Source of the DNA: Endothia cerciana
Lineage: Eukaryota; Ascomycota; Sordariomycetes; Diaporthales; Cryphonectriaceae
Length of the DNA stretch: 64,000 bases
NCBI GenBank assembly: GCA_026119935.1
Contig: JALRMH010000012.1
Location: forward strand, 620,001 to 684,000
Direction: 5' to 3'
Of this stretch, positions 11,703 through 20,719 are shown piece by piece. Position 1 is the first letter of the stretch, and each line of letters opens with the position of its first letter. The notes under the pieces were generated by a model. The model was not told where the DNA came from. It saw only the letters and a list, made by a program, of their open reading frames with translations, and did no database searches. Position numbers and translations under genes: made by a program.

Positions 11703-12707
11703 TCTGGCGTAGGGTATGAAAATGAGGGTGGTGATGGCGGGGTTACGCGACGGCGATGCGCATTGCCAGCTGGCCTCAGATGTTAGTTTGCAGCTGGAAG
11801 TCTGGGTGCATGGTCTGAGTTTACCGGAGAAGGGTGTAGGGACGGGATATAGATTGAGCGCTGGACCATCTGAGGAGGTGATTCATCCGTGGCTTGGACT
11901 CTTGAGTCACATCACATGTAGCGAAGCTGTTATTTTGTGACGGAAGGTGGGAGTTTTGAAGGTGGGGGGGTGTTTCTTTGACGGCTTGTCAAGGTCGACT
12001 TTCTGCGCTCCACCACTGTACGTCCGTACTGTACCCCACGGCCTCAGTACGCTACCATAACAGGACGGCCAGCCCCACGTTAGCAGTGACACATGCGTTG
12101 GACGACCTCAGAAGCTATTGTTCAAAGCCCCCCAAAATAGGATACATCCCTATAACATCAAGAAGAACCCCTCATAATGTTAATCGATATAGCACAAGAC
12201 CCGGTATGTGACTTATCATCAATCCCAATAGTGGAGGAAATCAGCCGTCACATCCTCTCCGGGTTCTGACTCTCAGAGTAACGAAGTCGAGGTGACTCAG
12301 ACGGCAGAAGGGATTCGAAGTGCAGATAGTATCATGGTTTGTTGGTGGTCAGCCACTGGTCCTGCGGTCTATGTGACATACTCATACCCCGTCTCTGTCG
12401 TCGATACTGTGTAGTGCACAAGGTTTATGGAGGTTGAGGCTCCGAGTCCAGGACCGCTAGGGCTGCCGAGACCGGCTCCGGGAGGAGACCCTGGAACTTC
12501 CCACAGCTACTACCGTGAGCCCCGCCAAGATCCCGCGCAGCACTACTGCATGAGAGCATCTTGATATCTATGATGACAGACCCTCACCCACCTTGAACTT
12601 TCCCATGGAATCTGGCTGAATATCAGCGGATACTCCTGCCTTGAGTATCTAGACCTCGAAAGCCTACCTGAGATATTGAATAAATAGAGACGAGGCAAAA
12701 TCACAAA
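11703..12707. other. Divergent promoter region of CRS1 and RIB5
   Basis: About 1 kb between two divergent start codons. It carries presumed 5' leaders. No gene, repeat or RNA gene recognised. Confidence 0.55.
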
Positions 12708-13503
12708 ATGTTCACCGGCATTGTCGAAGAGATAGGAGGTAAAGACCCATCGCCCAGCCTGTCTTCTCATCTCACCCACACCAGGCTCATTCATGACCGA
12801 CTGTGATGCTGACATCCGCGCAGTCGTCGCCGAGCTCAACCCCTCCGACTCGACAGGCGGCACCTCCCTCACAATCTCCCTCCCCGGCACATCCACCCTC
12901 CTCTCAGACTGCCACGAGGGCGACTCCATCTCCATCAACGGTGTCTGCCTCACCGTGGTCACCTTCACCACCGCCCCGGCCCCGTCCTTCACCGTCGGCG
13001 TGGCCCCGGAGACCCTGCGCATCACCAACCTCGGCAGACTCGCCAAGGACTCGCGCGTGAACCTGGAGCGCGCCGTGCGCGCCGACACGCGCATGGGCGG
13101 CCACTTTGTCCAGGGCCACGTCGACACCACAGCGACCATCGTCAAGAAGGAGCCCGACGGGAACGCCGTGACGATCCGCTTCGCGCCGGCCAGGAAGGAC
13201 GTCCTGCGCTATGTCGTCTACAAGGGGTACGTCGCGCTGGATGGGACGAGCTTAACGGTGACCAAGGTGGACGACGAGGAGGGGTGGTGGGAGGTAATGC
13301 TCATTGCGTACACGCAGGAGAAGGTGGTTATTTCCGGGAAGGATGTTGGTGATTCGGTGAATGTGGAGGTAGATATGATGGCGAAGTATGCTGAGAAGAG
13401 TATGCTGTGGATAGGTGAGGGTGGACCGTTGCCTTTCGTGAGAGAGCTTGAGAAGACGGTACAGAAGATTGTGGCTCAAGGAATGGGTGGTCACACCTCA
13501 TAA
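12708..13503 (+). CDS. RIB5: Riboflavin synthase
   Basis: Final step of riboflavin synthesis, dismutation of two 6,7-dimethyl-8-ribityllumazine molecules. The first exon is tiny (12708-12738) and encodes the hallmark N-terminus MFTGIVEEIG. An 85-nt phase-1 intron (12739-12823) follows, then exon 2 at 12824-13503; total 236 residues. Two tandem lumazine-binding beta-barrel repeats are visible: the first contains GDSISINGVCLTVV, and the second begins at MGGHFVQGHVDTTA and contains GYVALDGTSLTV. The ending VDMMAKYAEK is typical before the C-terminal helix. Length is normal for fungi (about 235). It is convergent with MUS81, 150 bp between stops. Confidence 0.97.
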
Positions 13504-13653
13504 GAGGTCATGTTAGCTCGCAAAAGTTAGAGGTGACAGGTTCCAGTCCTTCTATTACAGTTGATGGGTTTTGTGTCATTGTGTGTGTATACGAGCCGCC
13601 GATTCCGGAAGGTGCAGGATACCCATGGATGTGGAATACATAGAGGTGTCCCT

Positions 13654-15465
13654 TCAGGCGTCGCCCCATACCTCCGCGATCTTGGTGCTCAGAGCTTTGC
13701 CTATCTGCTTGCTTTTGACCTTGTTTCCCAGCTGGCTTGACACCAGCTCCCGCCTCCTCTTCTTGCCCTCCTCTGCAAAGCCACACCGCTCGAATGCCCT
13801 TACGAAGTCATTCGGCGTCTTCCAGATGTTCTGTATCTCCATCGCCTTCTCGCCTGTGACGCCCCTCGTGCACATGAGCATCTTGAGATACAGATCCCGC
13901 AAGGTTAGCATGTCTGACTTCGAGACTAACGATGCAAATGCAGGGTAACTGATATAGTAATCTGAGCCGGGCTCCTTTGCTCGAAGGTGGTGCAAGAGAG
14001 GCAGATAATTTTGTGCCGTGATGACCCTCGTTGGTATGACTTTCAGAGGCATGCTCTCATATTTCTTTTTGAGTGTCTCCGTCATCCTCGCGAGATATCG
14101 AATAGACTCGTCCATCTTGTGCGTCTTCTTCACAGTAAAGCCATTAACCACCTGTGTCGACGCGATGGCAGACTGGACAGACTCCTCGTATTTCTGGAAG
14201 TGTTGTTGGTCGAGTGAGATCTCCTCAACAAGGTAAGTGACGTGTTTCACTCCGGATCTCTTCAGTCGAAACTTTTGTTCGTGGAAGCGGCCATCCTTGA
14301 TACTGCCAATCAAGTCGTCGAGTCGTTTTCGTTCAACAATATAATCCAGAACAATCTCATCGCCCTCCGCGCCTGATCGCCGCAAGAAGTCATGGTCGCG
14401 GCACTTGGCAATCCATTGGGCATCACCAACCTCCAGAGCCCGCATGATGGGCCGGACACCTTTCTTGTTTAGTTCCTCCTGCATGTACTCTCGATCGGTC
14501 TTCGCTCGTACCTCTCGTACATCTAGTACGAGATGGACCGTGAATGAACCGGGATTTAGTATAATTGGTGTGAAAGTTGGTAGAGAAGAATCGTTCGAGA
14601 TGACTGGACCGTTCGTGACCACGTCGTCATAATTTGGCCGGATTTCAAGCAACTCATCGTCGAGTCCACCCCTTCCACGACCAAGAGTCGCCGCGCCTCG
14701 AGACTCCGGTGCTAGATTTCTGACTGCGGCGGCGTTATTGCTGAAATTGTCTCTTCTCGCCTGCCTGGCGTCACCAGCAGCCATCGTCTCTTGAATCTTT
14801 CGGGCAACCTCCCAGCCCTCGTCCGTCAGCGCATACCTCTTTGTAGGTCTTCCACGCTCGTACACTATTTCCTTCTGCAATAGTGTCTTCATCGAATTCC
14901 AGGCCGTGTAGAAATTGCTAGGATCACTGGGGGCCGTAAAGGAGGAGTCGGAGTACGTCTGTGCCGCCTCGATCAAGTCCTGCTTCGCCATCCCCAGAGG
15001 CGCATCCGGATCAAGCGCTGACAAGGCAACTATCAAAGCATATGCGCCTGACCGATAGGACGGGACGTACTGCTTAGTCTTCCTGGGCTTCTTGGCTGGC
15101 GGAGCTGATGGCCCAGGTCCAACGTCGTCGTCACCGTCGTCAGTTGCTCCCATCCCAGTTGCAGTCGCTTTACTGGCCCCCTTCCGTTTTCTCGACGCCA
15201 CTGGGTGCTCTGGCATGGGCAGTCCAGTCTCGTCGCAGTACTTTTGGAGCAAGACCGTGAGCCTCTCGCACAGCTTGGGACCGAAACCCTTGAGCTGCTG
15301 CAGCTGGGACGGATGGTCGAAAGCGATGGGGCATGCCTTCAGGCTCTTATAAGCTTGCCTGTATGTAGTGATGCCCTTCGAGTTCCGATCTCTTGCTGTG
15401 TCGTACCAATCCTTCACCCATGAGAGCAGTAGTGGGTTAGCGCACTCATCATCTTCGAGAGGCAT
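13654..15465 (-). CDS. MUS81: Crossover junction endonuclease MUS81
   Basis: Catalytic subunit of the Mus81-Eme1 structure-selective nuclease, which cuts replication-fork and recombination intermediates in the nucleus. It is a single exon of 603 residues; ATG 15465 (MPLEDDECANPLLLSWVKDW) is the first ATG in frame. Domains in order: an N-terminal helix-hairpin-helix (LKGFGPKLCERL, about residue 55-70), a basic linker with KRKGASK and PAKKPRKTK, a winged-helix segment with GRPTKRYALTDEGWEVA, then the ERCC4/XPF nuclease domain with the catalytic motif VERKRLDDLI near residue 377 and the Asp in LVLDVREVR. The C-terminal (HhH)2 region ends in GNKVKSKQIGKALSTKIAEV. All key acidic and basic catalytic residues appear intact. 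Confidence 0.97.
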   Translation of the reverse strand: MPLEDDECANPLLLSWVKDWYDTARDRNSKGITTYRQAYKSLKACPIAFDHPSQLQQLKGFGPKLCERLTVLLQKYCDETGLPMPEHPVASRKRKGASKATATGMGATDDGDDDVGPGPSAPPAKKPRKTKQYVPSYRSGAYALIVALSALDPDAPLGMAKQDLIEAAQTYSDSSFTAPSDPSNFYTAWNSMKTLLQKEIVYERGRPTKRYALTDEGWEVARKIQETMAAGDARQARRDNFSNNAAAVRNLAPESRGAATLGRGRGGLDDELLEIRPNYDDVVTNGPVISNDSSLPTFTPIILNPGSFTVHLVLDVREVRAKTDREYMQEELNKKGVRPIMRALEVGDAQWIAKCRDHDFLRRSGAEGDEIVLDYIVERKRLDDLIGSIKDGRFHEQKFRLKRSGVKHVTYLVEEISLDQQHFQKYEESVQSAIASTQVVNGFTVKKTHKMDESIRYLARMTETLKKKYESMPLKVIPTRVITAQNYLPLLHHLRAKEPGSDYYISYPAFASLVSKSDMLTLRDLYLKMLMCTRGVTGEKAMEIQNIWKTPNDFVRAFERCGFAEEGKKRRRELVSSQLGNKVKSKQIGKALSTKIAEVWGDA

Positions 15466-16343
15466 GGCGCTGTGTGGGTGATGAGCCAGTAGGTCGTCCT
15501 GAGCAAGAGAAGGGTGAGTCAATTGTTGTGGGGAAGCAAGACGGCCAGCCACAGGCAAAGCGATCAATCACGAATGCAGCAGCAAGTAAACATTGGTGAT
15601 GATTGCCAGAGTGAAACAGTTCTTTAATTGATAGGAGAACGCGTCTGGTCGCGTTGACGTCAGTAAGGTCGATGAAGTGAGGTAAGGGGCCAGGCCCGCT
15701 AATTTTAATGGGCTGGCTGTCAGGGCCACTATCGCGTTTTGTATGCAGCCCTAGCAAGAAGCTGATAGTGGCACTACATACTATGTAGTATCTAACCATA
15801 GGTTTGTACGCATAGAAGCCATTGCGGTTTGCGAGCGCCATAGAAAACCTAGCCCGTTCCGTATTACTTGGGGTGTAAGAGTCAATGCAATATCCTCAGG
15901 CAGCATTTGTTTCATTATTCCGATCACTTCTGGATCCGGTCAGCGGCGGTCAATACGATGGCGAGCGTATGACGGCGCAGCCACATCTCGTATGAATGTA
16001 GAGTTTCGGGGTAGCAGGGTTCTGGAGGTACTGTACATACAGCACTACGCAGTGTAGTACATTGCCATGGGTGGCATGTTCGGATTATTTGCAGATACGG
16101 CGGGGTAGCTTGGAGAAGGTCGCCTGGGTCCAAGAACACAATAGAGGGGAGCTCTCAGGGTTGTCAGGGGTTGATGCTATGCGTGCTGGCTTGGACAGCT
16201 CAGCAACCTCAGCTCCCCGTTTATATAAATACCGCTTTTCATCCCATCTTTCGATCCCTTGCTTGCTCGCCGTTGCTCTCGTCATCTCACTTCCCCACTT
16301 GTTGTCACCTCACTTTGGTTCCTTGACACAAGTTCCATACACG
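15466..16343. other. Divergent promoter region of MUS81 and PCM1
   Basis: About 880 bp. A TATA box and a CT-rich leader lie on the PCM1 side. Open frames here on either strand have no support. Confidence 0.6.
16222..16229 (+). promoter_or_regulatory. TATA box of PCM1
   Basis: TATATAAA lies 115 bp upstream of the PCM1 ATG and is followed by a strongly CT-rich stretch (about 16235-16315), a common arrangement of fungal core promoters. Upstream in-frame ATGs lie before this TATA box, which supports 16344 as the start. Confidence 0.65.
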
Positions 16344-18056
16344 ATGGCTTCCAATGATGACAAGATCCTCGCCGCCTCGGCCAAGCACCCCATTGTCCCC
16401 CTTCCCTCTGGCAGCGCCTACAAGTATGGCACCGCCGGTTTTCGCATGTCCTCCGACCTCCTCGACGGAGTGACGTTCCGGGTTGGTCTGCTGGCAGCCC
16501 TGCGCAGCCGCAAGCTGGGCGGCTCGACCATCGGCGTCATGGTCACCGCTAGCCACAATCCGGCCAAGGACAATGGCGTGAAGGTCGTCGACCCAATGGG
16601 CGAGATGCTCGAGCAGGAGTGGGAGTCCCACGCCACCAAGTTGGTCAACAGCCCCTCCGATAAGGACCTTCTCGAGGCATACAAGGCTCTCGCGACTCAG
16701 CTCAAGATCGATCTCAAGGCCCCTGCCAAGGTTGTATACGGCCGCGACACCCGTCCCTCAGGCCACACCCTCGTTGCAGCCCTCGCCGACGCCCTCGCGG
16801 CCACTGGCACCGAGTATGTCGACTACAAGATTCTGACCACGCCTCAGCTCCATTATCTTACCAGAGCCACCAACACGGAGGGCACCCCCGAGTCGTATGG
16901 AGAGGTCAGCGAGGCCGGATACTACAAGAAGTTTTCCGATGCATTCGTGCATGCCTTGAAGGGTCGAAAGATTAAGGGAGCTTTGTCCGTCGACTGCGCT
17001 AACGGAGTGGGGGGGCCCAAACTGAGCGAGTTCTTGAAGTACGTCCCCAAGGACAAGGTACACTTCGAGGTCAAGGTGGTAAATGACGATGTCTTGCGAC
17101 CTGAGGTATTGAATTTGGAGGTAGGTGTTGCCTAATCCCGATTGCTAAACGACATGCTAAGCCGCTCTTCTGTGCAGTGCGGTGCCGACTTCGTCAAGAC
17201 CAAGCAACGGGCGCCTCCACATCCCAAGCCCGAGGCCGGCGTAAGATGCTGCTCTCTAGACGGCGACGCCGACCGCCTGATCTACTACGGGACCGATGCC
17301 GAGACAGGCTTCTTCATGCTCGACGGTGACCGGATTGCGACCTTGGCCGCGTCGTTCATCGCCGACCTCACACGCTCCGCCGACATCGAGAACGACCTGC
17401 GCATTGGCGTCGTCCAGACCGCCTACGCCAACGGCGCCAGCACAAGATACATTCAGGAGAACCTGCGGCTGCCAGTCGTCTGCACACCTACGGGTGTGAA
17501 GCACCTGCACCATGCCGCGTGCAACTTCGACGTGGGAGTGTACTTCGAGGCCAACGGACACGGCACCGTGCTCTTCTCCAACGACGCGATGCGCACGTTC
17601 CGTGAGAAGAAGCCGCAGTCCCCCGCGCAGAAGGACGCTCTCGAGACGCTCACCGCCGTGGGTAACCTCATCAATCAGACAGTGGGCGACGCTATTTCCG
17701 ACATGCTGCTGGTGGAGGTGATCCTTGCTCACAAGGACTGGACCCTCAAGGATTGGGCGAACACCTACACTGACCTTCCCAACCGGCTGGTGCGCGTCGA
17801 GGTCGGCGACAAGGACCTGTTCCAGACTACAGACGCGGAGCGCCGACTCTCACATCCCCCCGGAGCACAGGCCGAGATCGACGCCCTGGTCAAAAAATAC
17901 ACCAACGCACGGGCTTTCGCACGGGCGTCAGGCACCGAGAACGCATGCCGCGTGTACGCGGAGGCGGCGACGCGTGTTGAGGCAGACGAGCTGGCTAAGA
18001 AGGTCGCGGTGGTAGTGGAGAGCCATGGAGGCGGGCGCGCGGCGCCGTCGGTGTAG
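16344..18056 (+). CDS. PCM1: Phosphoacetylglucosamine mutase
   Basis: Converts GlcNAc-6-phosphate to GlcNAc-1-phosphate in the UDP-GlcNAc (chitin and glycosylation) pathway; cytosolic. Exon 1 is 16344-17120 and exon 2 is 17178-18056, with a 57-nt phase-0 intron (GTAGGT...GTGCAG); 551 residues, the normal family length. The phosphoserine loop is TASHNP (Ser about 70). The metal loop is DGDADR near residue 287. The sugar-binding FEANGHGT and the phosphate-binding RASGTENACRVYAEA are present. The N-terminal KYGTAGFR is the family start. A TATA box lies at 16222. The stop is TAG (18054-18056), followed in frame by another 121 sense codons, annotated separately. Confidence 0.97.
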
Positions 18057-18422
18057 AGCAGTGACGGTTCGAGTGCGATCTCACCGCTTCCGCCAGGGAC
18101 TCCACGCTGCGAAGCCGTAGACGTCCTGAAGAATAAAGATCGCCAGAGGCCCGAGCCTCACCCCAACGCGGATGCGGAGCAGGAGTGGTTTGAAAAGCTT
18201 GCACAGGACCTTGAGGAGGAGCAAAATGCCATGGCAGGGGCAGAGGCAGAGGCAGAGGCACGGAAACGGGAATGTGCGCAGCTTGGGAGGACACCGAGGC
18301 TGCTACCGATCGATACGCCCCCTCCGATTGATCTTGGAGACGGGAAAGATGAGGATATTGTTGAGGGCTCATCGGACGACGACGATGCTGAGCCAAAGAT
18401 GTTCAAGATGGATCTGTTCTGA
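18057..18422 (+). other. In-frame 121-codon extension after the PCM1 TAG stop
   Basis: Immediately after the TAG, the PCM1 frame stays open to TGA 18420-18422. From about 18120 it reads like protein: EQEWFEKLAQDLEEEQ, an Ala/Glu/Arg coiled segment, RTPRLLPIDTPPPIDLGDG, then an acidic DDDD run and the ending FKMDLF. The only in-frame ATG is at 18231 (63 residues), yet the sequence before that ATG also looks coding. Explanations: stop readthrough; a stop-removing intron (a GTGTAG donor at 18051 paired with AG at 18131 or 18146 removes 81 or 96 nt in frame); an independent small gene; or chance. Confidence 0.4.
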
Positions 18423-18999
18423 GGAAAAGACGGCTGCCTTCTACATCTATGAACGGAAAAAGCGAGTCAATCATTCACAGGTGGCAAAGAAAAGTTGTTG
18501 AAGGATGCTCGAGGGTTGATTCCAGCGATCCCCCCCCCCCCCCAAAAAAAAAAAGTTTTGGTGTGTTCCAACAATATGATTCCCTCCGAGGAGAAATAGA
18601 AAGCATTTCGATATAGGAATGCAAATGATGAGATGACCATTCTTTGATGCGGACAAATAGATCACAGTTCGACGAGACTGAAGATAAAATAAATTACAAC
18701 ATCAAGACTACGCATGAGCACATGACATCAGGCCAGGTATACGATTCGAGTAAGTATGCATTGTTTCTAGCATGTCATCTCGTTTTCTCTTACACCATTC
18801 CCCGTGGGCGGTATCTCATCAGGAAATACACAAGTGAGGCCCTATTCCACCAGTCCCTTCAATCCCAATGATCCGCCATCTAAGTTTACCATACGTGTGC
18901 TTCAAAGAGACGCTGATGCTTGACGGGAAGCAGGAAATACAGCTCCCAAGTCACATCTCCAAATCGTAGTCTTAGGGTATCGTATTCACCGTGATCTGA
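18423..18999. other. Intergenic region between convergent PCM1 and PRMT1
   Basis: Contains a C14 run directly followed by A11 (18530-18554). No gene recognised. Confidence 0.5.
18530..18554. repeat. C14-A11 homopolymer pair
   Basis: Fourteen C followed by eleven A, in the 3' flank of PCM1. Confidence 0.9.
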
Positions 19000-19266
19000 T
19001 CAGCTCTCACATTCACTGGCTCCTTCCTCACCATCATCATCGTCCACATCAATGAGCTCTGATGTGAGACGCCCGAGATTCTGGATGATCCACCCCCAAT
19101 CATGTGGCGTACGTAGCTGGACACCCAGAGCCCAGCCGATTCTTGTCTCCCCCCAATAGTGTGGCGTGAAACTCGAGATATCCTTTCCCAGTCTTAACGA
19201 TCTCGCTCTGATGCCATTATTAACAAAGGCAGTCCCTTCCCACGTGGCCTCGCTGTGATCGAGCGC
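19000..19266 (-). other. In-frame 88-codon extension after the PRMT1 TAG stop
   Basis: After the PRMT1 stop (TAG at 19269-19267) the same frame is open for 88 codons to a TGA ending at 19000. It reads HSEATWEGTAFVNNG, then SFTPHYWGETRIGWALGVQ, TPHDWGWIIQNLGRL and a short acidic tail VDDDDGEEG. There is no in-frame ATG, so it cannot be a separate ORF with its own start. It could be a readthrough extension, an exon of an alternative transcript, or a chance open frame. The canonical PRMT1 fold is complete without it. Confidence 0.35.
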
Positions 19267-20719
19267 CTAGCACATCTTGTATACGCAGACGCCCTCGCCG
19301 GACCGGGTGGGGTCCGTGGTCTCGAGCTTGTACTCGACCTTGATATCCAGATCGCGACGGTTCTTGTCGTTGGGGCCGCTGCTCAGACTGCAGTGCAGCT
19401 TCTCGCCGGCCTGGACGGTCAGCGCGTCCTTGATGTAGAATACGGTCTGCTTCCAGTGTGTGTACTTGGTGTGGGGGCCCGTGGAGAAGGCGATGGTCTT
19501 GTGGCATGCGGTGAACTCGATGTCGAACCATGCCACCAGCGCGTGGATGAAGTCGTCGCGCCGAGCGGTCAGGTCGAAGGGTATGCTGTAGGCCAGGTCG
19601 GCGGTTGTGCACTTGTAGAGGTCGAGGGTCAGGACGCTGGCCGGGTCGGTGACCACGGCCTTCATCTCAACGGTGTCGACGAGGGGCTCGGAGAGGGCGG
19701 TTTCTTTCAGGGGGCTGTAGTCGAAGCCGTAGACATTATCCCAGACTGACGAACGTATTAGCAGGTGGGGTCTGAACAAACCAGCCTTCGGAAATATTCA
19801 ACTCACATCCAATCTTCTCCTCCTTGTACTCGCCATCCTCGATGCCGGCCACGAAGATGGTAGCCTTGTCGGGGAAGATCAGGCCGTCGTCGGCCAGGTA
19901 CTTGTCACGTGCGTACAGCACGGTGTCGAGCATAGACTCGTAGAGGAGGAAGTAGCCCATCCACTCAGAGATGATAATGTCAATCTTGGGGAAGGGAATC
20001 TCGATCTCCTCCATCTTTCCTTGTATCAGGGTGATCTTGTCCGCCATACCATTGGCTGCGACGATCTCGCGAGCTTTGAAGATGATGGTAGACATGTCCA
20101 CGCCGACGACATGCTTTGCACCAGCCTTCACAGCGAACCTAGCGGGGCGGTCGTTGTCAGTTCGCTGCAACAGGCCAGCCAATACACTGGTGCCTCAGGT
20201 TTGGCACTGGAATGGAACCGGAGGGCAGGCTAGGTGGGACGCTGTACGGCAGGGGCAGATATATCTTACATGGACAAGATACCCGTACCACATCCAACAT
20301 CGAGTACAACCTTGTCCTTAAACAAGTGCTTGTTCTGGACAATGGCGTTCATGTAGGAGCGGGTTCGAACCTCATCTTTCTGCGGAACACAGGTGAGGAA
20401 TGGTCAGCAGGATACCCTGGCTTATGTGTAGAAAGGGCAGAGTGACACATACCAGCATTTCCTCATGGATGCCTTTGTAAAGTCACCTCTGTCAGCAGCG
20501 TTCACTCAATAACCAGTCCAAGCTCATAAGTCTGCCTGACATACCATGGTGGTTGTAGCTGTGTGGTTTGGAAGTCAGAACCCAGTCTCTCCTGTTCAGA
20601 TGGATGTGAACGCGTGCATGTGACAAAGGCACTCACCTGTTGAAGTAGTGCTGCTCGGAGTGAGCCATGTCCTTGAGCTGCAGCTCAGCCTTCTCGACGT
20701 CCATGTTCTCTCCTGCCAT
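19267..20719 (-). CDS. HMT1: Protein arginine N-methyltransferase 1 (type I)
   Basis: Asymmetric dimethylation of arginines in histone H4 and RNA-binding proteins, using S-adenosylmethionine. Six exons join in phase to 345 residues: 20719-20637, 20558-20545 (14 nt), 20472-20453 (20 nt), 20379-20270, 20138-19807 and 19745-19267. The start is MAGENMDVEKAELQL. Visible motifs: SYNHHGIHEEML (assembled from the two tiny exons), SAM-binding motif I VLDVGCGTG, FAVKAGAKHVVGVDMS, the double-E loop SEWMGYFLLYESMLD with both catalytic glutamates, and the THW loop KYTHWKQT near residue 277. It ends VCVYKMC before a TAG stop. The product corresponds to Aspergillus RmtA and yeast Hmt1. Confidence 0.96.

Noticed and set aside
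15466..15567. 34-codon N-terminal extension of MUS81
   Set aside because: It opens at TTG with no ATG, and MUS81 proteins begin close to the ECANPLLLSW segment.
16062..16343. Upstream in-frame extension of PCM1
   Set aside because: It opens at a non-ATG codon and lies mostly upstream of the TATA box at 16222; the family N-terminus fits ATG 16344.
20355..20375. GGTTCGAAC element resembling a tRNA T-loop
   Set aside because: It is the antisense of the KDEVRTRSYM codons of PRMT1; no flanking cloverleaf.
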